Source: CAZJCK01 sp964544635
Lineage (GTDB): Bacteria > Zixibacteria > MSB-5A5 > GN15 > FEB-12
DNA length: 44,933 nucleotides
Direction of reading: 5' to 3'
Assembly: GCA_964544635.1 (NCBI GenBank)
Contig: CAZJCK010000025.1
Location: 1-44,933 of the forward strand
A program made the position numbers and the translations under genes. Below, one piece after another: positions 42,889-44,933 of this stretch. Position 1 is the stretch's first letter. Every line of letters begins with the position of its first letter. The notes under the pieces are model-generated. The model saw only the letters and a program-made list of their open reading frames with translations, searched no databases and had not been told where the DNA came from.

Positions 42889-43938
42889 ATGACAACACCC
42901 GAAAACAAGAAACCGCTGACCTACGCCGGTTCCGGTGTCGATATAGCTGCCGGAGAAGAGGCGGTCGAGCGTATTAAGGCGCTGGCGCGATCAACATTCA
43001 CGCCGCGGGTACTGGCCGACCTTGGCAGCTTCGGCGGCATGTTTCAGCCGAATTTCACCGACTACCCTGCCCCGGTGCTGGTGTCGTCAACCGACTCCGT
43101 CGGTACCAAGGTGAAGCTCGCCTTTATGACCGGCATCCACAATACCGTCGGTGAAGATCTGGTCAATCATTGTATCAACGACATCCTGGTGCACGGCGCC
43201 CGGCCGCTCTTCTTTCTCGACTACATCGGGATCGACAAAGTGGTGCCGGATACGATTGCGGCCCTGGTCGACGGTTTGTCGCGCGGCTGCCGCAACGCCG
43301 GTTGCGCCCTGATTGGCGGCGAAACTGCCGAGCTGCCGGGCTTTTACCAGCCGGGTGAATACGACCTGGTCGGCTTTGTCGTCGGCGTCGTCGATCGCAA
43401 CCGGATCATCAACGGCAATACGATAGAGCCGGGCGATGTCTGTATCGGGCTTGGTTCCACCGGCCTGCATACCAACGGCTATACCCTGGCGCGCAAAGTT
43501 GCTTTCGAAATCGCCGGTTTGAAACCGAACGATCGGGTGGATGAACTAGGCGCCACCGTTGCCGATGCGCTCATGGCGGTGCATCGCTGCTACGCCCCGA
43601 CGATTTTCAAGCTGCTTGATGATACGACTGTCCACGGTATGGCGCACATTACCGGCGGCGGTATTGCCGGCAACCTCAAGCGCATTCTGCCTGACAACTG
43701 CCGGGCCGTGATCGATCGCTCCACCTGGACCGTCCCGCCGCTGTTTACCTGGTTGAAACAGACCGGCGACATCGACAGCGACGATATCTGGGGCGCCTTC
43801 AACATGGGCATCGGCTATATCCTCGTCGTCCCCCAGCGGGAAGCCGAGGCGGCGCTGAAGCGCGTACGGGCGGCCGGCGAAGAAGCCTGGATTATCGGCA
43901 ACATCGAGCAAGGGGATCGATCAGTCGTTCTCGCCTGA
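42889..43938 (+). CDS. purM: Phosphoribosylformylglycinamidine cyclo-ligase (AIR synthetase)
   Basis: 349 residues. Closes the imidazole ring: FGAM plus ATP to AIR in purine synthesis. Conserved features: LTYAGSGVDIAAGEEAVERI at the N-terminus, SSTDSVGTKVKLA, the NDILVHGARPLFFLDYI motif, GGETAELPGFY, HTNGYTLAR, HITGGGIAGNLKRILP and FNMGIGY. The ATG at 42889 starts the conserved block; the longer frame begins with a TTG inside the promoter. The gpmI gene begins 16 bases after the stop. Confidence 0.97.
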   Translation: MTTPENKKPLTYAGSGVDIAAGEEAVERIKALARSTFTPRVLADLGSFGGMFQPNFTDYPAPVLVSSTDSVGTKVKLAFMTGIHNTVGEDLVNHCINDILVHGARPLFFLDYIGIDKVVPDTIAALVDGLSRGCRNAGCALIGGETAELPGFYQPGEYDLVGFVVGVVDRNRIINGNTIEPGDVCIGLGSTGLHTNGYTLARKVAFEIAGLKPNDRVDELGATVADALMAVHRCYAPTIFKLLDDTTVHGMAHITGGGIAGNLKRILPDNCRAVIDRSTWTVPPLFTWLKQTGDIDSDDIWGAFNMGIGYILVVPQREAEAALKRVRAAGEEAWIIGNIEQGDRSVVLA

Positions 43939-43954
43939 TCGTACAGTTACACCT

Positions 43955-44933
43955 ATGGTTCTGCTTTGTATTCTTGACGGTTTCGGGCTGCGCGACGCAA
44001 CCGACGACAACGCCGTGGCCGCGGCAAAAAAACCGAACTACGACAAACTGGCGAAAGAGTGTCCGATGACGACACTCGACGGTTCCGGGCTGGCAGTCGG
44101 TCTGCCGCCGGGACAGATGGGGAACTCGGAAGTCGGTCATCTCAACCTCGGTGCCGGCCGCGTCGTATACCAGGACATTACCCGTATAGACAAGGCGATT
44201 GAAGACGGCAGTTTCTTCGAACGCGACATTTTGGTTGCCGCCATGACCCGCGCGGCAACACGCGGAGCGGCGGTGCACTTATTCGGACTGGTTTCCGACG
44301 GCCAGGTGCATTCCTCGATGACCCATATTTTCGCCCTTGCCGAACTGGCCCAAAAATACGACGTGCCGGAACTCTACCTGCATGCCCAGATGGACGGTCG
44401 TGACACGCCCCCGCACTCCGGCGCCGGCTACATGAAGCAGGTGCTCGATCAGTTTGCGGAAGTCGGCCTGGGCAAGGTTGCAACGGTCGGTGGCCGCTAC
44501 TACGGCATGGACCGTGACCGTCGCTGGGAACGCACCGGCCAGGCTTACGAGGCAATGGTGCACCGCAAGGGGGAACGGTTCGACGACCCGGTGAAGGCGA
44601 TCGAAGCATCATACGCCGGTGATGTCACCGATGAGTTCATTGTACCGTCGGTAATCGATGTCGGTGACGGCAAGGGCGCCATTCGCGACGGTGATGTCGT
44701 GGTCAGTTTCAACTTTCGGTCCGATCGGGCCCGCCAGATGGGCTACATGTTGACCGGGCAGACGTACGGCGATTATCGCAATGATGCGCATCCCGATGTC
44801 GATCTGATCACGATGACCAGCCACGACATTAACCTGTATCACGCCAAGGTCGTCTTTCATCCGGTACGGCTGAACAAGATCCTCGGTGAAGTGCTGGCGG
44901 CAAACGGCAAGCGGCAGTTACGGACCGCCGAGA
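43955..44933 (+). CDS. gpmI: 2,3-bisphosphoglycerate-independent phosphoglycerate mutase, partial
   Basis: The first 326 codons; the window ends before the stop (the usual length is about 510). Mn2+-dependent interconversion of 3- and 2-phosphoglycerate in glycolysis. Visible: metal-binding D8 in LCILDGFG, the phosphorylated serine S58 in GQMGNSEVGH, the GLVSDGQVHS histidine, DGRDTPP and GRYYGMDRDRRWER. The SDGQVHSS stretch departs slightly from the common SDGGVHSH. No ribosome site is evident; it probably belongs to the purM transcript. Confidence 0.96.
   Translation, partial: MVLLCILDGFGLRDATDDNAVAAAKKPNYDKLAKECPMTTLDGSGLAVGLPPGQMGNSEVGHLNLGAGRVVYQDITRIDKAIEDGSFFERDILVAAMTRAATRGAAVHLFGLVSDGQVHSSMTHIFALAELAQKYDVPELYLHAQMDGRDTPPHSGAGYMKQVLDQFAEVGLGKVATVGGRYYGMDRDRRWERTGQAYEAMVHRKGERFDDPVKAIEASYAGDVTDEFIVPSVIDVGDGKGAIRDGDVVVSFNFRSDRARQMGYMLTGQTYGDYRNDAHPDVDLITMTSHDINLYHAKVVFHPVRLNKILGEVLAANGKRQLRTAE

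Overview
This is a GC-rich bacterial chromosome segment made almost entirely of conserved housekeeping genes. Gene density is high and coupling is tight: stop/start overlaps of 1-14 bases are common. I see no rRNA, tRNA, CRISPR array, insertion sequence, integrase or phage gene. The envelope genes (SecDF, FtsEX with an EnvC-like activator, periplasmic-type M16 protease, an 11-gene complex I cluster) point to a diderm, respiring organism. Most starts have Shine-Dalgarno sites and I can read several canonical TTGACA/TATAAT promoters, which argues against Bacteroidota. The gene mix (LytR_C-RsfS-Rho, RicT/PSP1, single-domain GlmU, YCF48-type exported protein) would suit a poorly cultured FCB-related candidate phylum such as Zixibacteria, but that is inference only.

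Layout. 1-6969 (+): possible gene end, a membrane protein, then panC, a Nudix hydrolase, panD, a GlmU-like uridylyltransferase, an exported protein, a LytR_C protein, rsfS, rho and a small membrane protein. 7078-8013 (-): exported Asp-box beta-propeller. 8149-18198 (+): an ftsE/ftsX/envC-like group, DNA polymerase III delta', ricT, metG, tatD, rsmA, a PdxJ-like protein and an RluD-type pseudouridine synthase. 18305-21527 (-): secF, secD and an exported protein. 21690-26414 (+): two-repeat M16 protease, Na/Pi cotransporter and PhoU-like protein. 26424-39494 (-): nuoABCDHIJKLMN followed by a DUF502 protein, an EIIA-CBS fusion and a cation/Ca2+ exchanger. 39705-40088 (-): ridA. 40202-44933 (+): membrane protein, soluble TPR histidine kinase, purM, and gpmI cut by the window end.

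How it fits together. panC and panD feed pantothenate/CoA. ftsE-ftsX-envC form a septal peptidoglycan hydrolysis control unit. The metG-tatD-rsmA-...-rluD stretch serves translation and rRNA modification. The nptA/phoU pair handles phosphate. The nuo cluster encodes the membrane arm and the Q-module of complex I without the NADH-oxidising subunits NuoE, NuoF and NuoG.

Main points of interest: (1) two -10 boxes placed so that transcription should start at or one base before the ATG of panC and purM (leaderless mRNAs), plus a third gene with a predicted 7-nt leader; (2) a perfect 18-bp Rex-like palindrome between the nuo promoter and nuoA; (3) a PdxJ homologue that has lost its catalytic and phosphate-site histidines; (4) an FtsE that keeps Walker A/B but has lost the Q-loop, signature and H-loop residues; (5) long charged tails or insertions in NuoI and SecD; (6) a promoter whose -35 box is the loop of the rho terminator hairpin. 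I found no obviously new multi-gene system; the novelty is in these divergent proteins and compact regulatory sites.
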